Positions 13,947 through 20,375 of a DNA stretch of 20,375 bases are shown piece by piece; the stretch's first letter is position 1, and each line of letters starts with the position of its first letter. A program made the translations under genes and the position numbers. Location of the stretch: positions 1 to 20,375 of the forward strand of contig CAJTSY010000071.1 in NCBI GenBank assembly GCA_910578995.1, read 5' to 3'. Origin of the DNA: an uncultured Acetatifactor sp. (GTDB lineage: Bacteria; Bacillota; Clostridia; Lachnospirales; Lachnospiraceae). Under the pieces are notes generated by a model. That model did not search any database and was not told the origin of the DNA. It saw nothing but the letters and a program-made list of their open reading frames with translations.

Positions 13947-15710
13947 TTAAATCTCTGTAGTCTCATGATTCCTGTGAAGTATCGGAAGAAAGAGCAGAAT
14001 CCGGGTACCCGCCCCTTCGCTGTCTATAAGCAAATCATATGGGCTGCCGAAATTCAGCCGAATTCTATCCTTGGTGTTCCGCAGTCCCACATGACTGATC
14101 AGCTCTCCCCTGGCCTGCCCTTCCAATATTTTTCTCTGTTCCTCCCGGGAAATACCGCAGCCATGATCCCTGACCGTCAGCAGCAACACTTCCCCTTGCT
14201 TCTTTGCCGATACCTCAACCCACACCTCCCCGGATTCCGGATCCGCTCCGTGGAACACGGCATTTTCCACAATGGGCTGGAGGATTAGATTGGGCACCAG
14301 CAAATCCTGTATCCCTTCCTGCACCTGGATCTGCTGAGAAATCAGACCGCTGTGACAGGCATTTTGAATACTTAAAAAGGTTTGTATATTTTCCAGCTCA
14401 AAAGACAGGGGCACAAGCATTCCTGCATAACTTACCGTATTCCGCAGCAGCCTGGAAACATCTCCCAGCATTTCCCCTGTCTCCTCTGCTCCTTCGATCA
14501 CTGCCAGAGAACGCACAGACGCCATAAGATTGTATAGAAAATGAGGACTGATCTGATATTGCAACGAACAAATCTCCAGATTTTTCTTCGCCTTTTCATC
14601 CTCTATCGTCTGGGTAAAAAGAGAATCCAGCTGCTCTACCATATGATTAAAACTTCTCATCATATTCCCCATCTCATCCCTTCTGCCGGATTCCAGACGG
14701 ACCGCAAAATCACCCTTTTCCGTATACCCCATGGCCCGGCTCAGCTCCTGAATAGGTCTGGATATGCTCTTTGACACAAAAGCCGAAACCAGAACAGCCG
14801 AAACCGCGTACACCAGGGAGAAGAGCACCAGCATCCAGATAATGTTCTCCACCTCGCTGTTATAGACTGAGTAAGGAATGCAGCGGATCACCTGATATTG
14901 ATAAACAGGAGAGATACTGTAGATCATCACCAGACTCTCTGTTCCCAGCGAGACAGGAATAATTCCCTTCTTCTCCCGCATCTCTTTCTGCTGTTCCTGA
15001 ATCATCCGATGATAAAGATCCTGCTCCTGTGCCTCACACCGTGCCGTCACTATCTGTCCTTCCTGATTCAGCAGAAAGAACGCGCTGTCTTCCTCGTTCT
15101 GCGCTATCACGGAAGAAAATTTTACCGGATCAACAGCAAAGTGCGCAACGCCAATCTCCGCCAGGTTGCCCTTATCCGCCACATCCTTGATCAATTTTCC
15201 GAACATCATGGCTTCCCGACCGTCCCCCATGGAACGAATCCCCTCCGCCACCACTGCACCCAGGCCCATGTTCTCAATGAAACATGGATCCTCCTCCATA
15301 AATCTGTCCAAATTCAGATGATATTCGTCCATCACGGCGCAGGTATATCCGTTTTGTGCAATGACATAAATACCGGATACGGCATCTCCTCTTCCGAAAA
15401 TTCCACCTACCACCTTATTCATATCCTGCATGGCCCTCCACCGTGTACCGTCTGAGCTGGCAGTCCCCAGCTGATTCACGGCATGCTGAAATTCCCGCTG
15501 GGATATTGCCATATCTATATTAACGGTCAGACGCTGAAGCTCGTTATCAACCACATGGGCCATAGATTCCACAAATGCCACTTCCGTCTGGTTCATTTTC
15601 TCATACAGGTTTCTGCTTGAAATACGGTAAGAATAGATGACTGCCATCACCAACGGAATCAGTGACATGGCCAGCAGAATGCAGATCATTTTGCTCCGAA
15701 AACTTTTCAT
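13947..15710 (-). CDS. Sensor histidine kinase, YesM-like (LytS-type His_kinase)
   Basis: The ATG at 15710 (CGGAG ribosome binding site) gives 587 residues; an upstream in-frame ATG at 15761 is not supported. One membrane segment at about 8-27 and another at 290-311 enclose an extracellular dCACHE-like sensor of about 260 residues. A HAMP domain follows (about 312-365), then QISPHFLYNLMASVRSL with phosphoacceptor His390, and an ATPase domain with ILQPIVENAVFHG (Asn483) and DHGCGIS. This is the standard layout of kinases paired with YesN regulators for sensing extracellular sugars. It follows the GH5 gene by 165 bases and precedes its regulator by 15, suggesting one transcript. Confidence 0.94.
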   Translation of the reverse strand: MKSFRSKMICILLAMSLIPLVMAVIYSYRISSRNLYEKMNQTEVAFVESMAHVVDNELQRLTVNIDMAISQREFQHAVNQLGTASSDGTRWRAMQDMNKVVGGIFGRGDAVSGIYVIAQNGYTCAVMDEYHLNLDRFMEEDPCFIENMGLGAVVAEGIRSMGDGREAMMFGKLIKDVADKGNLAEIGVAHFAVDPVKFSSVIAQNEEDSAFFLLNQEGQIVTARCEAQEQDLYHRMIQEQQKEMREKKGIIPVSLGTESLVMIYSISPVYQYQVIRCIPYSVYNSEVENIIWMLVLFSLVYAVSAVLVSAFVSKSISRPIQELSRAMGYTEKGDFAVRLESGRRDEMGNMMRSFNHMVEQLDSLFTQTIEDEKAKKNLEICSLQYQISPHFLYNLMASVRSLAVIEGAEETGEMLGDVSRLLRNTVSYAGMLVPLSFELENIQTFLSIQNACHSGLISQQIQVQEGIQDLLVPNLILQPIVENAVFHGADPESGEVWVEVSAKKQGEVLLLTVRDHGCGISREEQRKILEGQARGELISHVGLRNTKDRIRLNFGSPYDLLIDSEGAGTRILLFLPILHRNHETTEI

Positions 15711-15875
15711 GATAACTCCGTTTCGTATACTTCCCGCCGATTTTATTCCTCCAACCGGCATTCCCTGCAGCGTTTTCTTCTCCTAATCCGTTACTTCCAT
15801 TTCCGAGCTGTCCGTCCGAAGCAAAACCTCCATCTCTGTCCTCCGCCGTATTGCCTGCCGTTTCCCCGGAGTGGC

Positions 15876-17315
15876 TTACGGATGTATTGCCGCTGTTTTT
15901 TCTCCTGCGGCGCCGCTTCCTCCAGCTCCCAGCCTCTCATAAAGCCATTTTCCGGAATCGCTGAGGTCTTCCAGGGTAAACCCGCTTACCTTGCCGCAGC
16001 TGCTTTTCAGGATGGCGGAAGTCTCCGCTTTGTTAGAGAGATTCCAGGCCACATAGCTGATCCCGTATTCGTCCAGAAGCTCCGCCCACCTGTCCGCCTG
16101 CTCTTTATCAATCGCTCCGTTTCCGCTGGCGTCGCAGATTCCGTATTCCGACACGAAAACAGGAAGCCCCGCTTCCACAGCCTTCGTCATGGCATCCCGC
16201 AGGGAGTCCGTGTGGGTGGCCGCATAAAAGTGCAGCGTATACATAATGTTGTCATAGGCCGTAATAGGATCTGCCGCCGCCTGCTCCACATACTGGCACC
16301 AGTTAGGCGTGCCTACCAGAATGAGGCCGTCCTCGTCCTCTCCCCGGATCACCTCTATAATCTGCTCCGCATATTCCTTTACGTCGCTCCAGGAGACGCC
16401 TCCGTTTGGTTCATTGCATATCTCGTATATTACATTAGTGTATTCCGCATATTCTTCCGCAATCTCCCCGAAGAACTCCTTTGCCTCCTCCAGGTAAGTA
16501 TTGGGATTGCCGTCCGACAGAATATGCCAGTCGATGATCACATACATGCCGCAGTCCGTGGCACAGGATACGCCGTCCCTTATCAATTCCTTCAGTTCGT
16601 CCTGGTTTCCGCCCGTGCAGTAACCGCCGTATTCCGCGGTATACATGGCAAGGCGCACTACGTTCATTCCCCATTCTTCCCTAAACTGCCGGAAACACGC
16701 CGCATTGACATACTCGGGATACCAGGCAAGGCCGTGGGTGCTGATTCCTTTGAGCTGCACAGGCGTGCCCCGTGAATCCGTCAGCTGTGTCCCTATTACC
16801 TTCAGTGCTCCGGGCAATCCAGGTTCCTTTTCCGTATCGTCTGCTGCTCCCGAAACCCGGCCATCTGTCCCGTTCTTTACTTCTGTGTCTCCTTGAATGC
16901 TGCCATTCCCGGCTGCAGAATCCTGCGATGCTGCCTCAGACTTTGTCTCCGAATTTCCTGCCCTATCTCCGGACTGTACCCCTGCATTTTTGCCTGCTTC
17001 CTGGTTCTGTCCTTCCGGACCTGCTGCCTCCCCATCAACCAACACGCCTGCACCGTTGCCTGCTTCCCCGGCAGTCATGGCATCCTGAGCTCCATCCTGC
17101 CCCTCTCCGGCGGCTGTGCCATCTCGAGACCCTTTCGGCCCCTCTCCGACAGCTGCGCCAGCCCATTCTACTTCCGGGCCTCCCTCTCCCGCCTCCTCAG
17201 ATCCCGTTTCCCCAGCAAAATCCATTCCTGTCTGCCTGTCCATTCTCCCGCCGCATCCTGAAAGCGCTATCACACATAGCGCCATTATACTGTAAATAAA
17301 GAGCCTCTTGCACAT
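15876..17315 (-). CDS. GH5 glycoside hydrolase (cellulase-like), lipoprotein
   Basis: This enzyme probably hydrolyses beta-1,4-glucan or a related beta-glycan at the cell surface. From the ATG at 17315 (GGGGGAG five bases upstream) it has 479 residues; an in-frame ATG at 17342 is rejected. The signal MCKRLFIYSIMALCVIALSG ends before Cys21, a lipobox. Residues 25-168 are a Gly/Ala/Glu/Ser-rich linker. The GH5 barrel spans about 170-462, with the general acid/base Glu302 in YEICNEPNG, nucleophile Glu390 in VFVSEYG, and supporting Arg221, His264, His362 and Trp424. This pattern fits subfamily GH5_2. The stop follows an A6 run beyond which another frame continues linker-like (see findings). It heads the two-component operon. 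Confidence 0.92.
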   Translation of the reverse strand: MCKRLFIYSIMALCVIALSGCGGRMDRQTGMDFAGETGSEEAGEGGPEVEWAGAAVGEGPKGSRDGTAAGEGQDGAQDAMTAGEAGNGAGVLVDGEAAGPEGQNQEAGKNAGVQSGDRAGNSETKSEAASQDSAAGNGSIQGDTEVKNGTDGRVSGAADDTEKEPGLPGALKVIGTQLTDSRGTPVQLKGISTHGLAWYPEYVNAACFRQFREEWGMNVVRLAMYTAEYGGYCTGGNQDELKELIRDGVSCATDCGMYVIIDWHILSDGNPNTYLEEAKEFFGEIAEEYAEYTNVIYEICNEPNGGVSWSDVKEYAEQIIEVIRGEDEDGLILVGTPNWCQYVEQAAADPITAYDNIMYTLHFYAATHTDSLRDAMTKAVEAGLPVFVSEYGICDASGNGAIDKEQADRWAELLDEYGISYVAWNLSNKAETSAILKSSCGKVSGFTLEDLSDSGKWLYERLGAGGSGAAGEKTAAIHP

Positions 17316-17354
17316 GACTTCTCCCCCACAAATGTCCACCAAATATCCTGCTTA

Positions 17355-17379
17355 CCGAAGCTGTTACAGCCCCTTTCGG
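17355..17379 (-). promoter_or_regulatory. Stem-loop at the 5' end of the GH5 transcript
   Basis: On the minus strand CCGAA and TTCGG enclose GCTG-TAA-CAGC, so the first 25 bases after the likely transcript start can fold into a two-part hairpin. It may stabilise the message; no U-run follows. Confidence 0.35.
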
Positions 17380-17386
17380 CAAATTC

Positions 17387-17415
17387 AGTATACCACAACC
17401 CGTTTCCTGCGGCAA
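17387..17415 (-). promoter_or_regulatory. Promoter of the GH5/two-component operon
   Basis: TTGCCG (17410-17415) and TATACT (17387-17392) are separated by 17 bases on the minus strand. The transcript would start near 17380, giving a leader of about 65 bases before the GH5 start codon. Confidence 0.65.
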
Positions 17416-17437
17416 GGCATACCTTGAAGGTGTGCCT
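17415..17437. promoter_or_regulatory. Inverted repeat adjoining the GH5 promoter -35
   Basis: The two 10-base arms, AGGCATACCT and AGGTGTGCCT on the plus strand, are complementary at 9 of 10 positions and separated by tga. The repeat ends at the -35, a position suited to an activator or repressor dimer. It does not resemble the box at the transport operon, so a different regulator is likely. Confidence 0.5.
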
Positions 17438-18385
17438 CCTCCTGCCCTCGTTACTTCCGCCTTCGTTTACCATTTTTACTGCCATCTCAACATCAATTCC
17501 TCCGAAAATCCTTCTTCTGGAAATTGATGGCTCAATAATTTCTATATCCCCAGAAATTCTATCGTTTCCCAAAAAAGATTTCTGAAAATTCCTAAAAATA
17601 TCAAACAGCCAATTGACCCCGCAGCCATTTCACGATAAAATAACCTGAACACCCCCGACTGCGGTTTTCTGTTGGAAAAATTTGATGAACATCCGGCATG
17701 GACTGACGAAAGGCTCCCGGGAGAATTCACGGCTGTAGCCCGCAAAGATGCGAAAAGCCGGTAACCGCAGGCACCCTGTCCTCAAACCGGGCGCTTGCGG
17801 CCCCATAACTCTCACTGAAGCATCTCCCCCTTCTCTCCTGGAAAATATGCTTCCATCACCGTCCGTCATCATGGCGAATGATCTGACAGGCATCCAAAAA
17901 AGCAGGTACAGGAATCCTTATACTCCCTGTATTCCGCCGCATATTCCAGAACGGCAAACAGTATGGCAGGCCTCCGGGCCGTACACGCAGAACCCCACCT
18001 CCCTCAGCCCCCATTTGGAGGCGGACTGGGCGGACAGCCCGCCCATTAGGATTGTTCGTATCTGTCGGTTTGTATCTATCCCGGAAAATCCTCTTGCATT
18101 TCCCCTCATATCATGCTACTCTAAATACAGGCAATGAATTCAAATCCAACAGTCATTCAAAGGCCGTCCGGCCTTTCTGTAACAGGACAATCGGAATCCG
18201 CATAAAACGCAGATTCCGTCTCATCGAACTTCTTGCTAGGCGGGAGCCTTTATCCCATGGAAAGTAAAATGTAACCAACGCAGGAAGGGAGACGCGCCTT
18301 TCCTGCGAAGCCGTTTGGGCGTCGAAATTTTGCCGGAAGATGCAGGATTTCGCCGTTATGCGCCTGAGAGAGGAAAGGGAATTGT
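17438..18385. other. Region of about 950 bases without a convincing gene
   Basis: Reading all six frames I find only short, low-quality frames. A stretch on the minus strand at about 17900-18010 encodes ARRPAILFAVLEYAAEYREY and continues KDSCTCFFGC, which looks protein-like, but stops on both sides leave it isolated and I do not recognise it. The base composition shifts to AT-rich at about 17500-17640. A hairpin with a 7-bp stem (TGGGCGG/CCGCCCA) lies at 18027-18045, and three more occur before the Rpn-like gene. The stretch is best read as decayed or rearranged DNA between the GH5 operon and the insertion-like block. Confidence 0.5.
18159..18307 (+). repeat. Three stem-loops in the leader of the Rpn-like gene
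   Basis: Three inverted repeats lie within 150 bases: AAAGGCC-GTCC-GGCCTTT style at 18159-18176 (perfect), GGAATCCGC/GCAGATTCC at 18193-18217 (one mismatch, loop ataaaac) and CGCAGGAAGGG/CCTTTCCTGCG at 18279-18307 (one mismatch, loop agacgcg). None has a U-run. They may be part of the mobile unit or a structured leader. Confidence 0.45.
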
Positions 18386-19597
18386 ATGAAAGAAAACAGA
18401 ACAAAGACAAAAAGAACCAGGCAGACACATAAAAAGAAACCAGTTCCTGCGAAGGGAAAAGGTGTCGCTTACCAGAGCAAAGATATCATTAGCAAAGAAT
18501 TGGCCGAATCTTTCAAGGGAAAGGCTTTCCGGGTTTACGGACTGGACCTGCCGGAAATCAGGACTGTGCTGCCAACCAACATACCGACAATCAGGGCAAA
18601 CGAGCTGCGGCTGGACAATCTGTTCGAGCTTGCGGACAGTACCGTGGCCATAGTTGACTACGAAAGCAAATACCGGAAAAAAGACATGATAAAATACCTG
18701 AATTATCTGACAGGAATAGCCAACCGCTATCTGAAGGAGAAAAAAGACTGCCCGGCGCTCCGCATGATCGTCATATACACCGGGGATATCGAACGAAAAA
18801 ATGTATCCGCCGAATACAATATCGGGGCAGTCAAAGTGACTTTGGAACCCGCTTTCCTCTCGGAACTGGATTCCGGCAGAATATATCAGCATTTGAAATG
18901 CAAAGTAGAAAAGAAGGAACCTTTAGACGAAGAGGAACTGATGGAATTCATCATACTGCCCCTCTCCTACCGGAAGCGCGCTGAGAAAGAACAAAAAATA
19001 CGTGAAACCGTGAAACTGGCGGCAAGGCTCCAGGACAGGCGACAGCAGATCTTTGTACTGTCAGGTATATTGGCTTTCACAGATAAGGTAATCGACACGG
19101 AAACCGCAAATCATATAAGGAGGATGATCAAGATGACAAAGGTTGGGAGAATCATCGAAGAAGAGAAACGACAGGCAATCGCTGAAGCGGAAGAAAAAAG
19201 CCGCCAGGCATTGGCGCAGGCGATGGCTGAAAAGAAACGGGCGCTGGCCAAAGCGAAAGCTGAAGCCAGACAGGCACTGGCCAAAGTGAAGGCTGAAAAC
19301 AAACAGGCACTGGCCAAAGCGGATGCTGAAAACAAACAGGCACTGGCCAAAGCGAAGGCTGAAAACAAACAGGTACTGGCCAAAGCAGAAGCTGAAAAGA
19401 AAAACGAGAAAAAAAGAGCCGATATGCTGCAGCAGGCCGCCAGGGAATCTGTGCTCAAAATGATCCGGAAAAACTACCCAACTGAAGAGATCGCGTCCAT
19501 AGTGTCCGTTTTTTCACAAGACGACATAGAATCGATGCGGAAGGAAGTGACATATTCTCCTTTAGAAATGCATAGGCCGCCGGCAGGAAAAAGCTGA
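18386..19597 (+). CDS. Rpn-like PD-(D/E)XK nuclease-family protein with hendecad-repeat tail
   Basis: This is the only supported plus-strand gene. The 403-residue protein starts with a Lys/Arg/Thr-rich head. A PD-(D/E)XK-like core follows: ANELRLDNLF (Asp77) and AIVDYESKYRKKD (Glu93, Lys95), then MIKYLNYL and RMIVIYTGDIER. The family is widespread in Lachnospiraceae and related to Rpn recombination-promoting nucleases and 'transposase-like' proteins. Residues about 263-339 are seven 11-residue repeats (Ala/Lys/Glu), predicted to form a long coiled coil, followed by a C-terminal helix with IRKNYPTEEIASIVSVFSQD. The final dozen residues (from PLEMHRPP) appear to be translated from the antisense of a truncated blaR1, so the natural stop may be lost. 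AAGGGAATTGT precedes the ATG. Confidence 0.82.
   Translation: MKENRTKTKRTRQTHKKKPVPAKGKGVAYQSKDIISKELAESFKGKAFRVYGLDLPEIRTVLPTNIPTIRANELRLDNLFELADSTVAIVDYESKYRKKDMIKYLNYLTGIANRYLKEKKDCPALRMIVIYTGDIERKNVSAEYNIGAVKVTLEPAFLSELDSGRIYQHLKCKVEKKEPLDEEELMEFIILPLSYRKRAEKEQKIRETVKLAARLQDRRQQIFVLSGILAFTDKVIDTETANHIRRMIKMTKVGRIIEEEKRQAIAEAEEKSRQALAQAMAEKKRALAKAKAEARQALAKVKAENKQALAKADAENKQALAKAKAENKQVLAKAEAEKKNEKKRADMLQQAARESVLKMIRKNYPTEEIASIVSVFSQDDIESMRKEVTYSPLEMHRPPAGKS
19172..19402 (+). repeat. Seven 33-bp in-frame tandem repeats in the Rpn-like gene
   Basis: Units start at 19172, 19205, 19238, 19271, 19304, 19337 and 19370. The encoded units are QAIAEAEEKSR, QALAQAMAEKK, RALAKAKAEAR, QALAKVKAENK, QALAKADAENK, QALAKAKAENK and QVLAKAEAEKK. 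The later units are nearly identical at the DNA level, which indicates recent copy-number change, while the first two are more diverged. Confidence 0.9.
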
Positions 19598-19745
19598 TTA
19601 CCGTCATCTTCAGCAGCCCAAATTCGGCGCCGGCAAGGCCGGCTCTCTCCAGCCTCCGCCCGGCAAGGCGCCAGAACAGGAAAAACAAGCTCCCTGTGAA
19701 AGATGTCAGCAGGATCCCCCAGCTGAATTCAATCGTCCAGTCCAT
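19455..19745 (-). pseudogene. Truncated BlaR1/M56-type membrane sensor
   Basis: The ATG at 19745 overlaps the end of the BlaI-type gene by 17 bases, the usual blaI-blaR1 coupling. The first 58 or so residues are typical of the N-terminus of BlaR1-like M56 proteins: a membrane segment ILLTSFTGSLFFLFWRLAGR, a short charged loop and a second hydrophobic stretch LLKMTVISFFLPAAY. After about residue 60 the frame runs antisense through the tail of the Rpn-like gene and becomes a Ser/Arg/Leu-rich sequence with no resemblance. The zinc-protease HExxH and the sensor domain are absent. A full protein would be 400-600 residues, so the gene is not functional as a BlaR1. Confidence 0.65.
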
Positions 19746-20145
19746 CCAAAGCCCTCCTGATCTGCTCCTTATCTTTTTCCGTCATTCCTCCGGCATGGAA
19801 CAGGCCCATGACCAGCTCTGCCGGATTCCCCCTGTACCAGAAGTCCATTTGCTCCTGCAGAAGCTTCGCTTTGTAGTCCGCCTCACCTTTGACTGCACGG
19901 ACGTAGGACAGCTTTCCCTTCCGGTAGACCCGGATAAAGCCCTTCTCCGACAGCTTCAGCAGAAAGGTCTGCACTGTAGTCCTGGCATATTCTTTGGCAT
20001 ATTTCACCTTCAGAGCCGCCATCAGATCCGGCACCGAAATATCCTCCCCCGCGTCCCAGATCGTCTTCATCACTATGGTCTCCGCGCTGCTCAGGTTTCT
20101 TTCCTCATTTAGAAAGTTTTCACATGTTTTTTCCATTTTCACCAT
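19729..20145 (-). CDS. BlaI/MecI/CopY-family transcriptional repressor
   Basis: The 138-residue winged-helix protein has the family pattern LSSAETIVMKTIWDAGEDIS, VPDLMAAL, ARTTVQTFLLKLSEKGFIRV and RKGKLSYVRAV, followed by a helical dimerisation domain (about 85-135). Family members repress their own operon until a BlaR1-type protease cleaves or releases them. The ATG at 20145 has GAGAGGAAAAT upstream. Because the partner sensor gene is broken, the repressor may be permanently active or respond to another signal or sensor encoded elsewhere. Confidence 0.92.
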   Translation of the reverse strand: MVKMEKTCENFLNEERNLSSAETIVMKTIWDAGEDISVPDLMAALKVKYAKEYARTTVQTFLLKLSEKGFIRVYRKGKLSYVRAVKGEADYKAKLLQEQMDFWYRGNPAELVMGLFHAGGMTEKDKEQIRRALDGLDD

Positions 20146-20187
20146 ATTTTCCTCTCACTTTTCCGCCCGCTTAACTGTCTTGTTTCT

Positions 20188-20216
20188 ATATTACGACTTC
20201 TATAGTACTTTGTCAA
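20188..20216 (-). promoter_or_regulatory. Promoter and possible operator of the BlaI-type gene
   Basis: A perfect TTGACA (20211-20216) is followed after 17 bases by TAATAT (20188-20193) on the minus strand. An imperfect dyad with CTATA and TATAG arms (20186-20205) overlaps the -10. It does not match the classic BlaI TACA/TGTA operator closely, so self-repression at this site is only a possibility. Confidence 0.6.
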
Positions 20217-20246
20217 CAGGAATCCGGAACCTTCATTTATGGCATG

Positions 20247-20287
20247 AAAACAGCGCCCCCGGTTCGGAACGCCAGGGACGCTGTTTT
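20247..20287 (-). terminator. Intrinsic terminator of the upstream minus-strand gene
   Basis: The arms AAAACAGCG and CGCTGTTTT extend inward with CCC/GGG and GG/CC. On the minus-strand RNA the two intervening positions are G-U pairs, making a 16-bp stem with a 9-base loop and a terminal UUUU. On the plus strand those positions are A-C mismatches, so the structure is built for leftward transcription. It starts 7 bases after the stop of the partial gene. Confidence 0.82.
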
Positions 20288-20293
20288 GTGACG

Positions 20294-20375
20294 CTATGTC
20301 TGCGGTATCAGAAACTGCCCGCTGATTTCCGATGGTTTGTCGTCTGCCGCTTCCTGATCTGCTGTTTCATTTAAT
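20294..20375 (-). CDS. C-terminal end of an unidentified gene (partial)
   Basis: One minus-strand frame enters from the right edge, encodes an acidic, polar stretch (TADQEAADDKPSEIS, then GQFLIPQT) of 26 residues and ends at a TAG (20294-20296) only 7 bases before the strong terminator. That placement makes it the probable end of a real gene. It is too short to identify. Confidence 0.45.
   Translation of the reverse strand, partial: LNETADQEAADDKPSEISGQFLIPQT

Noticed and set aside
13044..14288. A 414-codon plus-strand open frame opposite the response regulator and kinase
   Set aside because: The opposite strand encodes two clear, motif-rich proteins with ribosome binding sites. The plus-strand product is His/Pro/Leu-rich without domains, a typical shadow frame.
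15894..15901. Programmed ribosomal frameshifting at the GH5 A6 run
   Set aside because: No stimulatory stem-loop or internal ribosome binding site could be identified at a suitable distance; an indel or sequencing error is simpler.
15882..16775. A 297-codon plus-strand frame opposite the GH5 gene
   Set aside because: The GH5 catalytic residues fix the coding strand; the antisense product has no recognisable motif and no good start.
17748..18137. A 129-codon plus-strand frame in the gene-poor region
   Set aside because: No ribosome binding site, Pro/Arg-rich product with no motif, and overlapping frames of equal quality on the other strand.
20186..20205. Classical BlaI/MecI operator
   Set aside because: The dyad has CTATA/TATAG arms and lacks the TACA/TGTA core, so I keep only a weak note with the promoter.
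1..20375. CRISPR arrays, tRNA or rRNA genes, complete insertion sequences
   Set aside because: No regularly spaced direct repeats other than the in-frame 33-bp units, no cloverleaf or ribosomal signatures, and no transposase with terminal inverted repeats were seen by eye.

Overview
The window looks like a chromosomal segment of a gut-type Clostridia, most likely Lachnospiraceae. The reasons are moderately GC-rich DNA, AGGAGG-type ribosome binding sites, TTG starts, a YesM/YesN-style two-component pair, LplB/LplC-style sugar permeases, a YtrA-type GntR cassette, and a Lachnospiraceae-style Rpn/PD-(D/E)XK gene with an Ala/Lys-rich tail. Almost everything is on the minus strand, so transcription runs from high to low coordinates. 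The only plus-strand gene I support is the Rpn-like gene at 18386-19597.

Layout in transcription order. (a) 20294-20375 is the C-terminal end of an unidentified gene, followed by a strong intrinsic terminator. (b) 19455-20145 holds a BlaI/MecI-type repressor and a BlaR1-like membrane sensor cut off after about 60 residues, where it meets the tail of the oppositely oriented Rpn-like gene. (c) 17438-18385 has no convincing gene but several stem-loops. (d) 13155-17315 holds a lipoprotein GH5 glucanase, a YesM-type histidine kinase and a YesN-type AraC response regulator, probably one operon from a promoter with a flanking inverted repeat. (e) 12665-12892 is a small remnant of an alpha-L-rhamnosidase gene that keeps its promoter, ribosome binding site and start. 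(f) 3109-12532 is a sugar-uptake and amino-sugar operon: two CUT1-type permeases, a solute-binding lipoprotein, a 585-residue putative carbohydrate-active protein, a fragment of a beta-helix glycosidase, a divergent NagB-like deaminase, an AGE-family epimerase and NagA. (g) 1-3051 is a YtrA-type GntR regulator, an ABC ATPase and two membrane proteins, driven by a promoter whose -35 overlaps the nagA stop codon.

How they may work together (inference). The GH5 lipoprotein would cut an external beta-glucan or related glycan, and the YesM/YesN pair would sense a product. YesN would then activate the transporter operon. Support comes from a 33-bp box, 28/33 identical in two copies, lying directly upstream of the -35 of both the transporter promoter and the rhamnosidase-remnant promoter, with the -10 at the same distance. 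Imported sugar would pass through the 585-residue protein, the epimerase, NagA and NagB to fructose-6-phosphate. No sugar kinase is present in the window.

The region also shows decay and rearrangement: two broken glycosidases, a truncated blaR1, and a possible frameshift at an A6 run near the end of the GH5 gene. I did not recognise a wholly new molecular machine. The most novel signals are the duplicated activator-type box, the 585-residue protein and the divergent NagB.
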